Shown: piece by piece, positions 24,547-36,132 of the stretch | How the letters are laid out: each line of letters starts with the position of its first letter | Numbering within the stretch: the stretch's first letter is position 1 | From: Purpureocillium takamizusanense | Taxonomy: Eukaryota > Ascomycota > Sordariomycetes > Hypocreales > Ophiocordycipitaceae | Assembly (NCBI RefSeq): GCF_022605165.1 | Contig: NC_063073.1 | Location: 1-64,000, forward strand | DNA length: 64,000 nucleotides | Reading direction: 5' to 3' | The notes under the pieces: generated by a model | Seen by the model: the letters and a program-made list of their open reading frames with translations, nothing else | What the model was told of the DNA's origin: nothing | Databases searched by the model: none | Program-made: the position numbers and the translations under genes

Positions 24547-26176
24547 CTATATATTAGCGCCTCTCGCTACTGCCGCACCAGCTGCCTTTCCTACTGCTCC
24601 ATCGCGCATGTCCCCTGTCCCAGCATCTCGAGGTTTCTGATGCTGCTGCTGCTCTTTAAGGTCCTGCTTATCTTTTTCCCATTGCGAGTTCGTGTCTCCG
24701 AATTCCTCTTTGATCTTCTGCTCTTTCGCCTTTTTCTCCTGCTCCTCCTTTTCCCGAGCAAGCCGCTCTTGTTCCATTTCCTATACACGGTCAGTCAACA
24801 GGCTAGACTCAATTCGATGCACTATATCTTACCTCCATGTGTTTGATGTCGTCGACACTCGGCTCGTACAGATGCCAGATAACATAGTGGGGTAGGCCGA
24901 CAACCGAGTATTGCATACGCCGAGCCATCTTCGCGCATCCTGTTAGCCAAAGGCGACAACTCCTAGAACAACATAGCCTACCTTTCCGAAACCCTCAGTC
25001 TCAGCGTGTTTCTGGAAGCTGAATGCGGGAAAGTGGACGCCGGCACGGAAAACCTTTGCCTTAGCGAGAATGCTGACGCCTCCCACGCCGTCAATTTCCA
25101 TCTCCATGTCAGGGTCGCCGTAAGGATCACGAAGGTAAGCCAGATGCGGCCTCCACGTGGCATACTCTGCATAGCCCTCGACTATGACAGCATCTTCATC
25201 CAGTGTGTCGGCCAAAGCCAGCGCTGTTTCTGACTCTTGCCACGAATTTAGGTCGTAGGGCTGTTCGCCGCCGAGCCAGTCAGGCAAGGGCCGCCAAACG
25301 TCTGCAGGGTCGTTATCAGAGCAGTACGCAGCTTCGGTCAATCGAAGGACTTACTAGGGACAATAACATCTTTGTTATGGCGCATGAGATCTTCTAAAAT
25401 TGTGAAGGGCGCCGTCTCAACGTCGACATCACGCCAGTATACCCACGAATGATATGGACGCAGGGCAGCGCTGAGCAGCCAGTTTCGCGCCTGCGCCATA
25501 AGCTTTCTACGGCTGGCTTGGGCGGCAAATCCATGGCGACTCTCCACATCCTGATTGACCTTTTGGCCAAAATCCTTCTCAATAATGGACACCTCGCCAT
25601 AGGGCTGTTTGGGGTCTTGATCGGCTTGAATTCGTTCAAGATTCTCGGTTAATACCTCCAAAGTCCGGTCCTTGGAGTCAGACACAAGGAAGGCAAGGTC
25701 AATGAGGTGGTGGGGGTATGTGAAGTTGCGCAGGTGAGAGAAGAACATGGGAAGATGCGGTTCGGCATCCCGAAGAGGAACGCAGAGGAGGATGCGCTCC
25801 TCCCGCTCCCAGCCACGAGCGGAGCCTTGTACATTTGTTAGATCGTAGTAGCGCACGGTTTCGAGCTCGAGACTGGCGGTCGTGGACAACAGGCCCAGAG
25901 AAACGACGGAGACCAAAGGGTTCGAGGGCCACAACCACAGACCGAAGACGAAGACTGTTGTGGTGACCGCGGCAAGACGGATCAGTATCTTTCTTCGACG
26001 ACGGTTTGCTGGGGCGGAGCTTCGAGGCTGGAATCTGCCACGGTCCCGTGGTTAGCGAAGCGCAGCAAACGATGGAGCAAGTTGAGCTGGCGCGGTCACC
26101 TATGAGGAGAGATGTCAAAAGTATTTCCGCTAGGATAGCCATTGGCAAATCCGCTAGTGTGATGCCGTGGCATCAT
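24547..26176 (-). CDS. ANP1: Mannan polymerase II complex subunit ANP1 (GT62 mannosyltransferase family)
   Basis: Five exons in transcription order: 26176..26100, 26034..25355, 25301..24982, 24928..24833, 24780..24547; 468 residues. Anp1/Mnn9/Van1 proteins extend the alpha-1,6-mannan backbone of N-glycans in the cis-Golgi. The protein is type II: a short cytosolic tail rich in Arg (NRRRRKILIRL), then a membrane anchor (AAVTTTVFVFGLWLW, about residues 45-60), then the lumenal catalytic domain. Diagnostic segments are RILLCVPLRDAEPHL, the DxD-containing YWRDVDVETAP (about 228-230) and DVIVPNVWRPLPDW, which is created exactly across the second intron. The tail is a charged coiled coil (EKEEQEKKAKEQKIKEEF) followed by a Gly/Ala-rich end. 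The stop codon lies one base from the AT island, and the last codons are already A/T only, so the extreme C-terminus may have been altered. Confidence 0.92.
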
Positions 26177-26489
26177 CTTGTGGCCAGGAAGCAAGACATG
26201 CGAAGATGGCGACGATCTCGGCGGAGCCGTGCGCAGTTGGATATGGCAGAATGTAGTCTCGGCTTCTTGAGGTGCACGAGATGAACGCGATGCTCTGGGT
26301 GATCGGGCTTGACCGTCGTGCAACCCACGGTTGACAGTGAGAACCGATTTCGAACACGATTGATGAGGATCGCGCGTCGGGCAGGGGGTGACTGTGGCTG
26401 CTTTACCAGGGCGGCGGGGCGTGGGGCGTATCTGTCAACTTACGAACCACTCGACCCCCTGAGCTCATAAGCTCTTGAGGGGGGTGACT
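26177..26489. promoter_or_regulatory. ANP1 upstream region
   Basis: About 310 bp of ordinary-composition DNA between the ANP1 start and the AT-rich interval near 26490. An in-frame open stretch extends upstream of the chosen ATG but lacks family resemblance. No specific site was recognised. Confidence 0.4.
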
Positions 26490-26960
<471 letters not shown>

Positions 26961-28260
26961 TCACTGCTAGGATTGTTAGAGAAGAGTATAAAACGACAAT
27001 AGTAGCAACGGGCGTCTCAATCAAGCGGGGAGCGTCGGTCAGACAAGCCAATTTACTCAGTCATTCCGACCGGCCCACCACTTCAGGCAGCGCAGAACGC
27101 GCAACCTGTTGCAGGAGCACTAAAGTCGAATCACGCCGAGGAGCAACTCCACAACTCATCATCGCGAGTAATCTCGCTCGAGTGCGGGAGGGCGACTTGG
27201 CCAGCATGAAGTAGTGGAATGGATAGAACTTGTGTCATCAAATCGAGCTGGTATAGCCCGCGCGGCAAGAGATCCCGTTGCTAGGTGAGACGTACCCTAT
27301 CATTGTGGCTAGATATACTTCGCCACGAAAAATGAAAATGATGAAGAGCCTCGCGCTCTAGATGTTTGTCAGCAGACGATCGAGACAATTGGTATGTGAC
27401 AACAGAACGACGTTCGCAAAAAAGGAGCCTAGATCAGAGATCTTGGTATGGTATATTGGGAGTCATCACAGAGATTCAGTAGCAGAACTGGATGAATTGG
27501 TTCTCATCATGAAAAAAGCGGGCAGGCAGATGGCGACCGAGCGATGTGTGCTGTCGTGCATGACGTACCAGATAGGAGAACGAATGCGAATCATAACGCT
27601 CATAGTTGGAATAGACTGGCGGTATGAGATGACCTGGCCGAATGACTGTCAGTAAGGATCGACGAGTATGGACGGCGTGTCTATGCGACTCCAAAGAGGA
27701 CCGGGAAACAAGGGAAAGTCAGATGGTAGTGCATGTTTGTTCAAGCGCTCAGAAATCGCGGAACAGTGGTGTGAGGTATCATCATGTGGTCAAAGTCGAC
27801 CGTATTGGGGGCACGAGAGCGTGAGAACTCACCACCACGGGGCCGCTGAAACAGCAGTCGCAGGCAGGCATGACCAGCCAACAACGGGAAAGGAATACTC
27901 AATAGCTTTCGAGGCCAGCCCAAACCGCATTGGCTGCTTCAGCTGCGCTGGCGGATGTCAACCGCTCGCTCCTCCTACTTCCGCACTGGCGAGCGCGAAG
28001 ACAAGGCAGACGCCTCGCATGGTATAATAGAAAAGGAAAGGAGGAGGGAGAACTGCACCACCAGTTCCAGGTTTTGTGCGGCCATGGAAAAAGTTTTTAG
28101 GTAATGACCCGGAAGGTAGGGTGTCGGAAACAAAGAGCCGGTCAGCCGGCCCCGTTAGCGACATATCTAAGCTAATTGCATGACTCTGGGCTTGCTGCAT
28201 TTATCTTGGGGTGGTCCAAGGCAGATGTCGAAACCTCAGCATGAGTCCTGGACTGGCAGC
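26961..28260. other. Gene-poor stretch of ordinary composition
   Basis: About 1.3 kb with normal GC content but only short open frames (at most about 120 codons) that resemble nothing I know and do not join through convincing splice sites. The final few hundred bases are the likely promoter of MTR3. A non-coding transcript cannot be excluded. Confidence 0.45.
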
Positions 28261-29168
28261 ATGGCTGACCGCCGACGAGTTAACGGTCCTGGTGGCCTTT
28301 CAGCTCCGCCTGTTTACGATGACGAAGCTTCATTCAATGCACAACGAACAAGGAAACCCTACGGTATTAGGGGGATATGTGAGTAATTGCACGCTGCCTA
28401 CAGCGTGAAGCGCGCTGATGTCGAGTCCTCCCAGATCTCAAGACTGGCGTGACGCCTTCTGCCTCAGGGTCGGCATACTTGGAGATGGAGTCGCGGCCGG
28501 GAGTCAATGGTGGCATGAAACTCACGTGCACGGTTCATGGCCCGCGATCTTTGCCACGGTCAGCACCCTTTGCGCCACACATGATGCTCTCGACCCATGT
28601 CAAGTATGCGCCGTTCGCAACTCGCCAAAGGAGAGGCTACTTGAGAGACTCCACTGAACGAGACTTGAGCACTCACCTGGAAACCGCTCTTCGAGGAGCT
28701 GTCATTGCAAATAGGTGGCCGAAGAGCGGTGTTGATGTCGTTGTCACTGTCGTGGAAGGCGAAATGGCTCGGCATACGGCAGCTGAACATGGACTTGAAG
28801 AGTGGGACATGATGAATGTGCTGAGCGGATGCATCACTGTGGCTGGCGCTGCCATCGCAGATGCCGGGATTGATTGTGTTGACTCAATCTGTGGTGGGGT
28901 TGCTGCGTTGGTCGAAGATGAACTAGGCCAAGCTGCCACGGCACCAGTACTCGACCCTGTCCCGTTGGAGCACCACTCCATTCTTGCAGCGTGCTGCGTC
29001 GCATATCTGCCATCACGCGATGAAATCACCAACCTTTGGTTCAAGGGATGCTTGCCTCCGACAGACGCCGAGGCTCATCTGGCACTCATGGCACAGGCAG
29101 TTCACGCGAGTCGTGGAACGAGCGAGGCGCTTAGCGCCTCACTTAATAGCGCCCTTGAGGGTGCCTGA
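28261..29168 (+). CDS. MTR3: Exosome complex component MTR3 (RNase PH-like)
   Basis: Exons 28261..28378 and 28435..29168 (intron 28379..28434, GTGAGT...CCCAG, phase 1); 283 residues. Mtr3 is one of six RNase PH-fold subunits of the catalytically inert ring of the nuclear and cytoplasmic RNA exosome. The start MADRRRVNGPGG and the stretch across the splice, Y-LKTGVTPSASGSAYLEM, fit the family. Further matches are VHGPRSLPRSAPF, STHVKYAPFATRQRRGYLRD, HLETALRGAVIANRWPKSG, and VLSGCITVAGAAIADAGID. It lacks phosphorolytic catalytic residues as far as I can see, as expected for eukaryotic subunits. An in-frame ATG at 28180 would add 27 residues; I prefer 28261 because the family begins there. It lies between two AT-rich islands. 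Confidence 0.88.
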
Positions 29169-29389
29169 TGAAATATGGCAACTTTTCGACTAGGCCTGGA
29201 CCAATGTAAAAGCGATGGCCTCGTCCGCGAGTCCCTCTTCTTGCAAGTGCTTTAGGATTCATGCTTTGCCCTTTCATGATATGCCCATGATATGCCATAG
29301 GTAAGGGCGAATACTTTAGGTAGGTGTCAAACATCCACATGACTTTCATGGCAATCGTTTCGATTAGAGAGCACCGCCATTAGTTAGTA

Positions 29390-29708
29390 TTATAGACGGT
29401 ACTTCCTGAGAAAGTCGTTATATAATGTATATAGTTATATTAATAGAGTATAGCTTATAAAAAACCGTCTAAGATAGTAATATATCTAAATAATTAGCTT
29501 ATTCTTTAAGTTCTAATATTAAATACGGAAGAATAGACGAAGCTAAGCTTTTATCTCTTAGTTTATATACTCGGTAAAACTATAAGATTATCCGCTAAAT
29601 TATTTTAGCATAGAAAAGCTTAAGTAATAAAGTAAAAATATAAAGTAAATTATTTTAGATAAATAATTTAATAAAATATTAAAAAAGTAACTTATATTAG
29701 CGTAAAGT

Positions 29709-29746
<38 letters not shown>

Positions 29747-32480
29747 CGGATTAAATAATAAAGAGTAAATAGTTTCTTATTATATAAAGTACTTAAAAAT
29801 TTTATATTATACTATATAATTATATAATAATAATATATATTATCTAATAAGCTATATATTTATTAATATAGATATAATGCTATAGATATATATATAATTG
29901 CCTAATTAACTTAATACTTATAGAGATAGATACCTTTTAGGGTACTAAAGGCATTAAGTACCGATGTTAGGAAGTACCTAAGTACTGTATAAACTTAATA
30001 GATTCGTTACTACCCTACTTTTATATCGTATAGGGCAGAGTAGCTAATTACCTACTACTTCTAGTTAAGTATATTTTACTTATAAATTTAAGGGTCCTAT
30101 AATTAAGTACCCTACCCGCCCCGATATATATAATATAACGCAATAAAGCTATTACGATACCGCTAGCGCTATAGACGGGCTTTATTAACGTCGTCTATAT
30201 ATACCGCTATTTTAGCTATATACATATAGCTAGCGGTTAGCTAACTATTCTATATAGACGTTATAGATAACTTTAAGAGCGCCGCTTACTCTAAGCCTAG
30301 TTAATAATACTAACTTTAATACCTCGAGCTCTTAAGCCTAGGTATTATAATAAGTATTTCCTTAATTAAAGATAGTATTTATTATAGCTAAATAAAGGAG
30401 TATAGTTATTAAAAAGTTAAGGCTATTATAGCTATAAGAATATACTATTTATACCGTCTTAAGCGTTAAGGTAAGTATTAAGTTAAATATAATATAAGAT
30501 TAAGGTTATAAATATAAGTAATAAAAAGGTAAGGCCTTCTTTTAAATTAAGGAAAGAGATAATAAATTAAAGACTATTCTATAGGGTAAAGGTATATATT
30601 ATACTATATAAAGTTAGGCTATTTTTATATACCTAGCTTTAATTAAGTAAGAAATTAAGTCTTTCTTTATATTAATTATAAAAAGCTATCTCTTATAATA
30701 TAGCGTTTTAAGTTCCTTAATAGTCTATATAAAAAGCTAAATATAAAGATCTATTAGATTAAATATATTATTATAATAAAAGATAATTTTATTACTATAA
30801 AGCTATATAAAGATACCTTTTTTATCTTTAATTAAGATAAGGCTAATAAGGTATTAATTTATAATATCGATTTACTCTTTAGTAATATCTTTAATATAAA
30901 TAAAGTTATCTTTTATATTATTAAGTTAGACGCTAATATTATATTATATAAATAGTTAATTAATAAAATCTATCTAAGATTTTAATATATTTATTATATT
31001 TATAATAATAAAGGTTATTATAATATATTTATCTTTAATTATCTATATTATTAAGCTTTATACCTTTTATACCTTAATATATTATTCTATAGCGTTATAA
31101 AGTTAGTCCTTAAAAGGTCTATTAATAGCTATATCGAGAGGTTATAAAAGACTTATATAGCCTAATAATATAAAAGCTATAATAATATTAACCTCTTAAA
31201 GCTAATTAAATATATTATAAGTTTTATAAAAAAAGGCTATATTTATAATAAGAAAGTATTCTTTATTATTATAATATAATAGTTTAAATTTATTAATAAT
31301 TTAATATTAAAAAAGATACTTATTATTATATACTATTTCGTTAAATTTAACTATAACTTTTAGTAAATAAAGATAGCTTTTTTACTTAAGTAGCTAACTA
31401 TATAGTAAGCTATAGAATATTATCTTTAGCTTTATATAATAGATACTATTAATAAAAACATAACGAATTAAGGTTATTTATTATTTATTTTAGCTTAACT
31501 AGTTAAATTTATAGTCTATTATCTTCTTTCCTTTAAGCTTATATATAATCCTTATATATAAAGCCTTTACTAAACTTAAATAATATTAAAGTCTTATTAA
31601 GATTAATAATATAACTCTTTTAAAAATAGTAGCTTAAAGAATATAGAATTAAATTAAAAGCTTAAGGCTTATAATAATTATTAATATACTAAATATAGTA
31701 AAGGAAGTTATTTATAATAGTAATATATTCTTTAGGTCTTTTTATAATTTACTTTATAATACGATATTTTATAAAGTTATAATAATATCGAAATTAAGCC
31801 TATTAGTTATTAAAGAAGTAAAAAGATATTAATAACTATAAATAAAGCTATTAAAAGATCTTTTATATAATATATTTAAATTAGCTAACTATAATAACTT
31901 TCTTTTCTTCCCTTACTATAAAAAAGCGCTAAAGTAGCTCTTTTTTTAGGTCTAGTTACTTTAGCTTATAAGAGGTAGCCTTTAGACTAGCTTTATAAGC
32001 GTTATCCTATTCTTAAATTATCGTTCGGGGAATCTTAAAGTACTTCGATATCTCTATATAGTTTAGAGGTCTATAGCCGGTAAAGTTAGTTACTTATAAG
32101 GTCGGGTTATATTTAAAAGCCCGCTTAAGGAAAAGTAATATATTTATTTATATAGTCTTAAAGTAAATTCGCTTAACGCGCTTAATTTACTTTATAGGCT
32201 TTCGTTAATGCTTAAAAAGTAATAGGCGCATAGGCCTAGACCTCTTATATATAAGGTTAGGACTAATAGACTATAGAGGTATAGTTACGATATTAACGAC
32301 GTAAAAGGGGCTACTAAATAGCGACGCCGTTCGAAGGCATTAAGTATAAGGCTATTGCGAAGCTATAGACCCCTTATAAAGTAATTTAAAAAGGCCAATC
32401 TAGTAGGGCTAACGGTATAGGGAATTATAGGTCGGTATCTTATGCTAATTCTCTAAATAGACGACTATTGGCTGCTTGCT
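29390..32480. repeat. Large AT-rich island, RIP-degraded repeats
   Basis: About 3.1 kb of strongly AT-biased DNA without usable coding frames. Lines such as 30961-31020 contain no CA or TG dinucleotide. The 29940-30330 and 31930-32480 parts keep more G and C, including GGTACTAAAGG-like and TAGCGGTTAGC-like fragments, so the mutation load is uneven: heavy in the core, lighter at both shoulders. I infer at least one inactivated transposable element but cannot assign a class. Confidence 0.8.
29712..29743. repeat. (AT)n dinucleotide microsatellite
   Basis: Sixteen AT units near the left edge of the third large AT island. Confidence 0.95.
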
Positions 32481-32984
32481 CTAAAAGTGGGTTATTTAAA
32501 AGCGGGGCAGTGACGAGTCTGCTGAGTTTATACGGTACCCAAGGCAGAGAATGGCAGAAGGCATGGCCGGGCTAGTTCTCGCCATTGGCCCCCCCCTCCC
32601 CCATCTTCCCACATCCGCGCGGGGCGACCCTCGGTCTTTGTTCTACCCACCTCTCCATAACATAGCGTTCGAGAGACACAATCGTCAACAGTTGCTTCTC
32701 TGCCTGAGGGTGCGCTTCCGCCTCGAACTGTGTTCCGTATACTGGTCCCGCCGGCCCGTTCGCGTCGTCGATTGGGCGACTAGCTGGGGTTGGTGTGGAT
32801 AGGAACCTGAAGCTCGACAATGTCTCTCTATTGACCGCCGTCCTAAGTCTCCGAAATCATCGCCGCCTTGACCCCTATCGCCGGGCGAGGAATTATCACG
32901 ACGAATGAAACAGGCGATCAAAATCATCACCTCACCTTTGATTGCGTTCGGATCGCGTTGCCGCCAACGCTGATACCGGCTACC
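32481..32984. promoter_or_regulatory. Upstream region of the Asi-like gene
   Basis: About 500 bp of GC-rich sequence between the AT island and the ATG at 32985. It includes a C-run (CCCCCCCTCCCCC near 32589) common in fungal promoters. The coding frame stays open for 39 codons upstream of the ATG but has no earlier ATG. Confidence 0.4.
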
Positions 32985-35879
32985 ATGGAAGAGTACACGC
33001 GGTCTCAAGGCTTGGGACGTCTTCATCCCTCTCTGTCACCCTCTCCGGACTCACATGCCGCAGCTGCGTCAGGATGGTACAATCTGACGGCTTGGGCGGT
33101 CAACGTGACGCGCTACGCGCCATTTCTTGAGGATCTCATGCGAGCCGGTCCGCGAGTTTTCACCAAACTCGGTTCCTACATCAATTTGGTCGAACCGTTG
33201 GACCCATCGAGCCAAGACCATACATCGACAACAACGCCCATCGACATACTGGCCCCTCACTCGGGAGGCTCGAATATGTACACTCTCATGGACGATGCAG
33301 GGGCCGTTCCGCCATCGGACTCCGCCTCGGGTGGCGACCCGCTCGCGCATGTTCCGCGCTTGTCCCTCGACGGGGCGCGTGGTCTCGGGAGCGTCTTCAG
33401 TTATGCTACCAGCAAGTGGGCCATATCGTGCATTGCCATGGCCATCGTTCTGAATCGAACTCACATATATGCAGCTACGAGACGGAGGTTGCGGCTGCGA
33501 TGGCATGTCCGCTTCTTGGCCCGCATACTTCCAATCGCGCTCCTTGCCACTCAAGTCTATCGCCTCGTTCAATCCGTCCAATGCCAGACATCTGCGGAGT
33601 TCGGCAGGTTGCGCTGGGGAGATTCGGCAAGGAGCTCTGAGCTCATGTTTGCGCATCCCAATAGGTTTCTGAACTCACTCGCCTCCGCTGTCCTCCTCGG
33701 AGCCACGGATGAGCGGTCTTGTGTGGCCGTTGGTATGACACTTGGCCAGGACTTGGACGACAACCGATTATTGCGAGGATCCCTTTCCCGGCTTTGGCCA
33801 CTTTTTGGCACGTTCTGTTTGAGTCACTTTCTCGAGACCGTGTCCTGTGCTGTACAGGGTCGCCCCCTGGCCGCAGAGACGGGCATGACTTTGTTTGAGC
33901 AGTCTCTAGCTTTTGCCGAAGCGGATGCAGCGGTCAGCAACCAACTTGGTTGGGACTCGTTCTCCAAATCACCTCAAGGTCTCGGCGCTGGCTCGTCGCC
34001 CACCGGCAGTGTCATTGCTCTGACTCGTGCGATGATACTACGACGGGTCAACACGGCCCCCGAGGTTCTTATGGTAGCGACACTCTCTGCCATGACTCAC
34101 GTCACGAGTCACATACTTGGCGTGTTCGACTGCCAGGCCAAATATCGTCTTGTGAACACGGGATTTTGGGGCTTGTGTTTCATGGCCAGCATTGTTTGGA
34201 GTGCGTGGTCTTTCGAATTGGGAAACCCGGCCGCACAGGGCTTGTTGAGGTTTCCAACAGTATGCATCATCGGATTCGTCCCGCATGTTTTGGTTTTGCT
34301 GGGAATCACGACATGCGTCTGCATCTATAGCCTGGCCTTGCTGTTGTCAGCCCTGTCTCCGCCGACCGACCGCCACAGCCCTCCCTTGACCCTGCGACAG
34401 AGACTGGTGCATGCGCACCACAATATGCAGGCGAACGTCTCGTTCTCCGACATCCGAATCACGAGAGAGATGGATTTCTACACGGCATTATTACGGACCG
34501 GCTTTGCGGCCATCACTATGGCGAGCGAAGCGGTCTATCTGAACGAAGATCGGGGTGTGAGCTTGCAACGACATACCTGGTTGGAAGAAGCTCGATTTCG
34601 CGAGGCAGAAGAGCTGCAGAGGCAGTGCATAGGCATGGGATTGCCCAGTTCGCACCATGATCAGATCGGCACGATCGGATTGATACCAGTCAAGAGCGGT
34701 TCTGTCTTGGCCTCAAACGGTTACACTCGGGAACGTGCAGCGCAAAAGCTACCCAAGGGGCGCGGTGAGCGAGGGGTGCGGGTGGGCGCTGGGACTACAG
34801 AAAGAAGCTCTCGCTGGTTAATGGCGGTTGAGTTCCTCCTGAGTATTGGCAAGCTCGTTGCAAGAGTTGGTGCTCTGTCTGCGCTTTGGACCCTGAGTGT
34901 GCTACGCATACGGGTGCAGCCGGCCTGGTTACTCAGCCTAGCTCGCCGCCCCAAAGCCGCGTACGATCACGCCAACTCGTCTGACGGTGAACAAGGAGAG
35001 AGGGCTCAACAACTACCCTCACGTCAAGACACCGAGGGCTTGATGGTTGGGAATGACAGCTTAGACGTGGAGGCAGAGTTTCGTCGAGTAGGCTGCTTTG
35101 AAGACGAAGAAGCTCTTGACTTAGACTTGTATCAGTACTGGGTGAAGGGCGGATGGTGGGGATCCAGCGACACAAGTGGTGACTTCGAACCGAGCTCGAA
35201 CGACGAGGGCTGGGATCAATCTAGTGTCGTTACCGCGGCCAGCACAGGCAGCGACCTGGAAGAACCCGCCTCTGAATGGGACGAAGAGGCCGATGGGCAG
35301 AAGACGCCTACCAGACGCTCGCCTCGGCCGTCTTTGGAGGAAGCCTTACTTCATGATAGCCCTTTGGCTATGGGCGATTTGGCACGGCTGCTACACCCAA
35401 CCACGCACGAAGCACGGGACGAGGCTCTGACGCTTGCAGCCCATTTCCGGAGCAGCACGATCATGACGCGGGCCGCATTTCGTCGCTCCGAACAGGTGCG
35501 TCGAGCTCGTGTGCTGACGACGATGGGCGCCTGGCCATCATCAACAGCAGATCCCACGTCTCGTAATGCCAAACTCAGCCCCGACGAAGAAGAGCAATTG
35601 CTGGAACAACTTCTGTTGTCCCGCCGCCAAGCGTCGCTTCGCAATAGCTGGGTTGCACAGAGTGCGGGAAGGCCCGTTGCTCCTGGCGTCGAAGCCGATG
35701 GTGCTGGCAGTCCGCCCTGTGTGGTCTGCCAGAGTTCGTCAAGGACCATCATCGTCTGGCCTTGCCGCTGCCTGAGCCTCTGTGACGACTGTCGGGTGTC
35801 GTTGGCCATGAACAATTTCGACAAATGCGTATGCTGTCGGCGGGATGTTATGAGTTTCAGCCGGATATACGTGCCTTGA
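32985..35879 (+). CDS. Multi-pass membrane RING-type E3 ubiquitin ligase, Asi1/Asi3-like
   Basis: Single exon, 964 residues. The first ATG in frame is 32985, in a good context (CTACCATGG). Hydrophobic helices are seen at ISCIAMAIVL, FLARILPIALLATQVY, VLMVATLSAMTHV, FWGLCFMASIVWSAW and VLVLLGITTCVCIYSLALLLSAL, so the N-terminal half is a polytopic membrane domain. A long acidic, Ser-rich linker follows (about 650-800). The last 55 residues form a C3HC4-type RING: paired cysteines in CVVC, CRC, CDDC and CVCC. In yeast, Asi proteins sit in the inner nuclear membrane and degrade mislocalised or foreign proteins and transcription-factor forms. The architecture fits filamentous-fungal Asi homologues, but I name it by fold and layout rather than by close sequence memory. 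Convergent with SEN34. Confidence 0.75.
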   Translation: MEEYTRSQGLGRLHPSLSPSPDSHAAAASGWYNLTAWAVNVTRYAPFLEDLMRAGPRVFTKLGSYINLVEPLDPSSQDHTSTTTPIDILAPHSGGSNMYTLMDDAGAVPPSDSASGGDPLAHVPRLSLDGARGLGSVFSYATSKWAISCIAMAIVLNRTHIYAATRRRLRLRWHVRFLARILPIALLATQVYRLVQSVQCQTSAEFGRLRWGDSARSSELMFAHPNRFLNSLASAVLLGATDERSCVAVGMTLGQDLDDNRLLRGSLSRLWPLFGTFCLSHFLETVSCAVQGRPLAAETGMTLFEQSLAFAEADAAVSNQLGWDSFSKSPQGLGAGSSPTGSVIALTRAMILRRVNTAPEVLMVATLSAMTHVTSHILGVFDCQAKYRLVNTGFWGLCFMASIVWSAWSFELGNPAAQGLLRFPTVCIIGFVPHVLVLLGITTCVCIYSLALLLSALSPPTDRHSPPLTLRQRLVHAHHNMQANVSFSDIRITREMDFYTALLRTGFAAITMASEAVYLNEDRGVSLQRHTWLEEARFREAEELQRQCIGMGLPSSHHDQIGTIGLIPVKSGSVLASNGYTRERAAQKLPKGRGERGVRVGAGTTERSSRWLMAVEFLLSIGKLVARVGALSALWTLSVLRIRVQPAWLLSLARRPKAAYDHANSSDGEQGERAQQLPSRQDTEGLMVGNDSLDVEAEFRRVGCFEDEEALDLDLYQYWVKGGWWGSSDTSGDFEPSSNDEGWDQSSVVTAASTGSDLEEPASEWDEEADGQKTPTRRSPRPSLEEALLHDSPLAMGDLARLLHPTTHEARDEALTLAAHFRSSTIMTRAAFRRSEQVRRARVLTTMGAWPSSTADPTSRNAKLSPDEEEQLLEQLLLSRRQASLRNSWVAQSAGRPVAPGVEADGAGSPPCVVCQSSSRTIIVWPCRCLSLCDDCRVSLAMNNFDKCVCCRRDVMSFSRIYVP

Positions 35880-36132
35880 TGCACATGACAATCGCTATCG
35901 CCGTATGCAATGCAGGGGCGGCTGCGTACAGCGAGGGATGTAGTGCGCGAGCTTTGGGGACGCGGCTGATGCTGCGGCGCTATTGTAAATCATGATGGCG
36001 ATGAATTTCTGGCACAGCGTGCTTCAGTATCACACGGAACAGCGACACCGTTAAATTCTATTTGTTCTTGAACATCTGCAGTGCTATCTTTGGACACCGA
36101 CCAAATTGGTTCCCCGGCAAGCGAGGTCAGAA

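Noticed and set aside
27362..28027. Two overlapping frames of about 97 and 119 codons
   Set aside because: Short, unlike any family I know, and not joinable by good splice sites.
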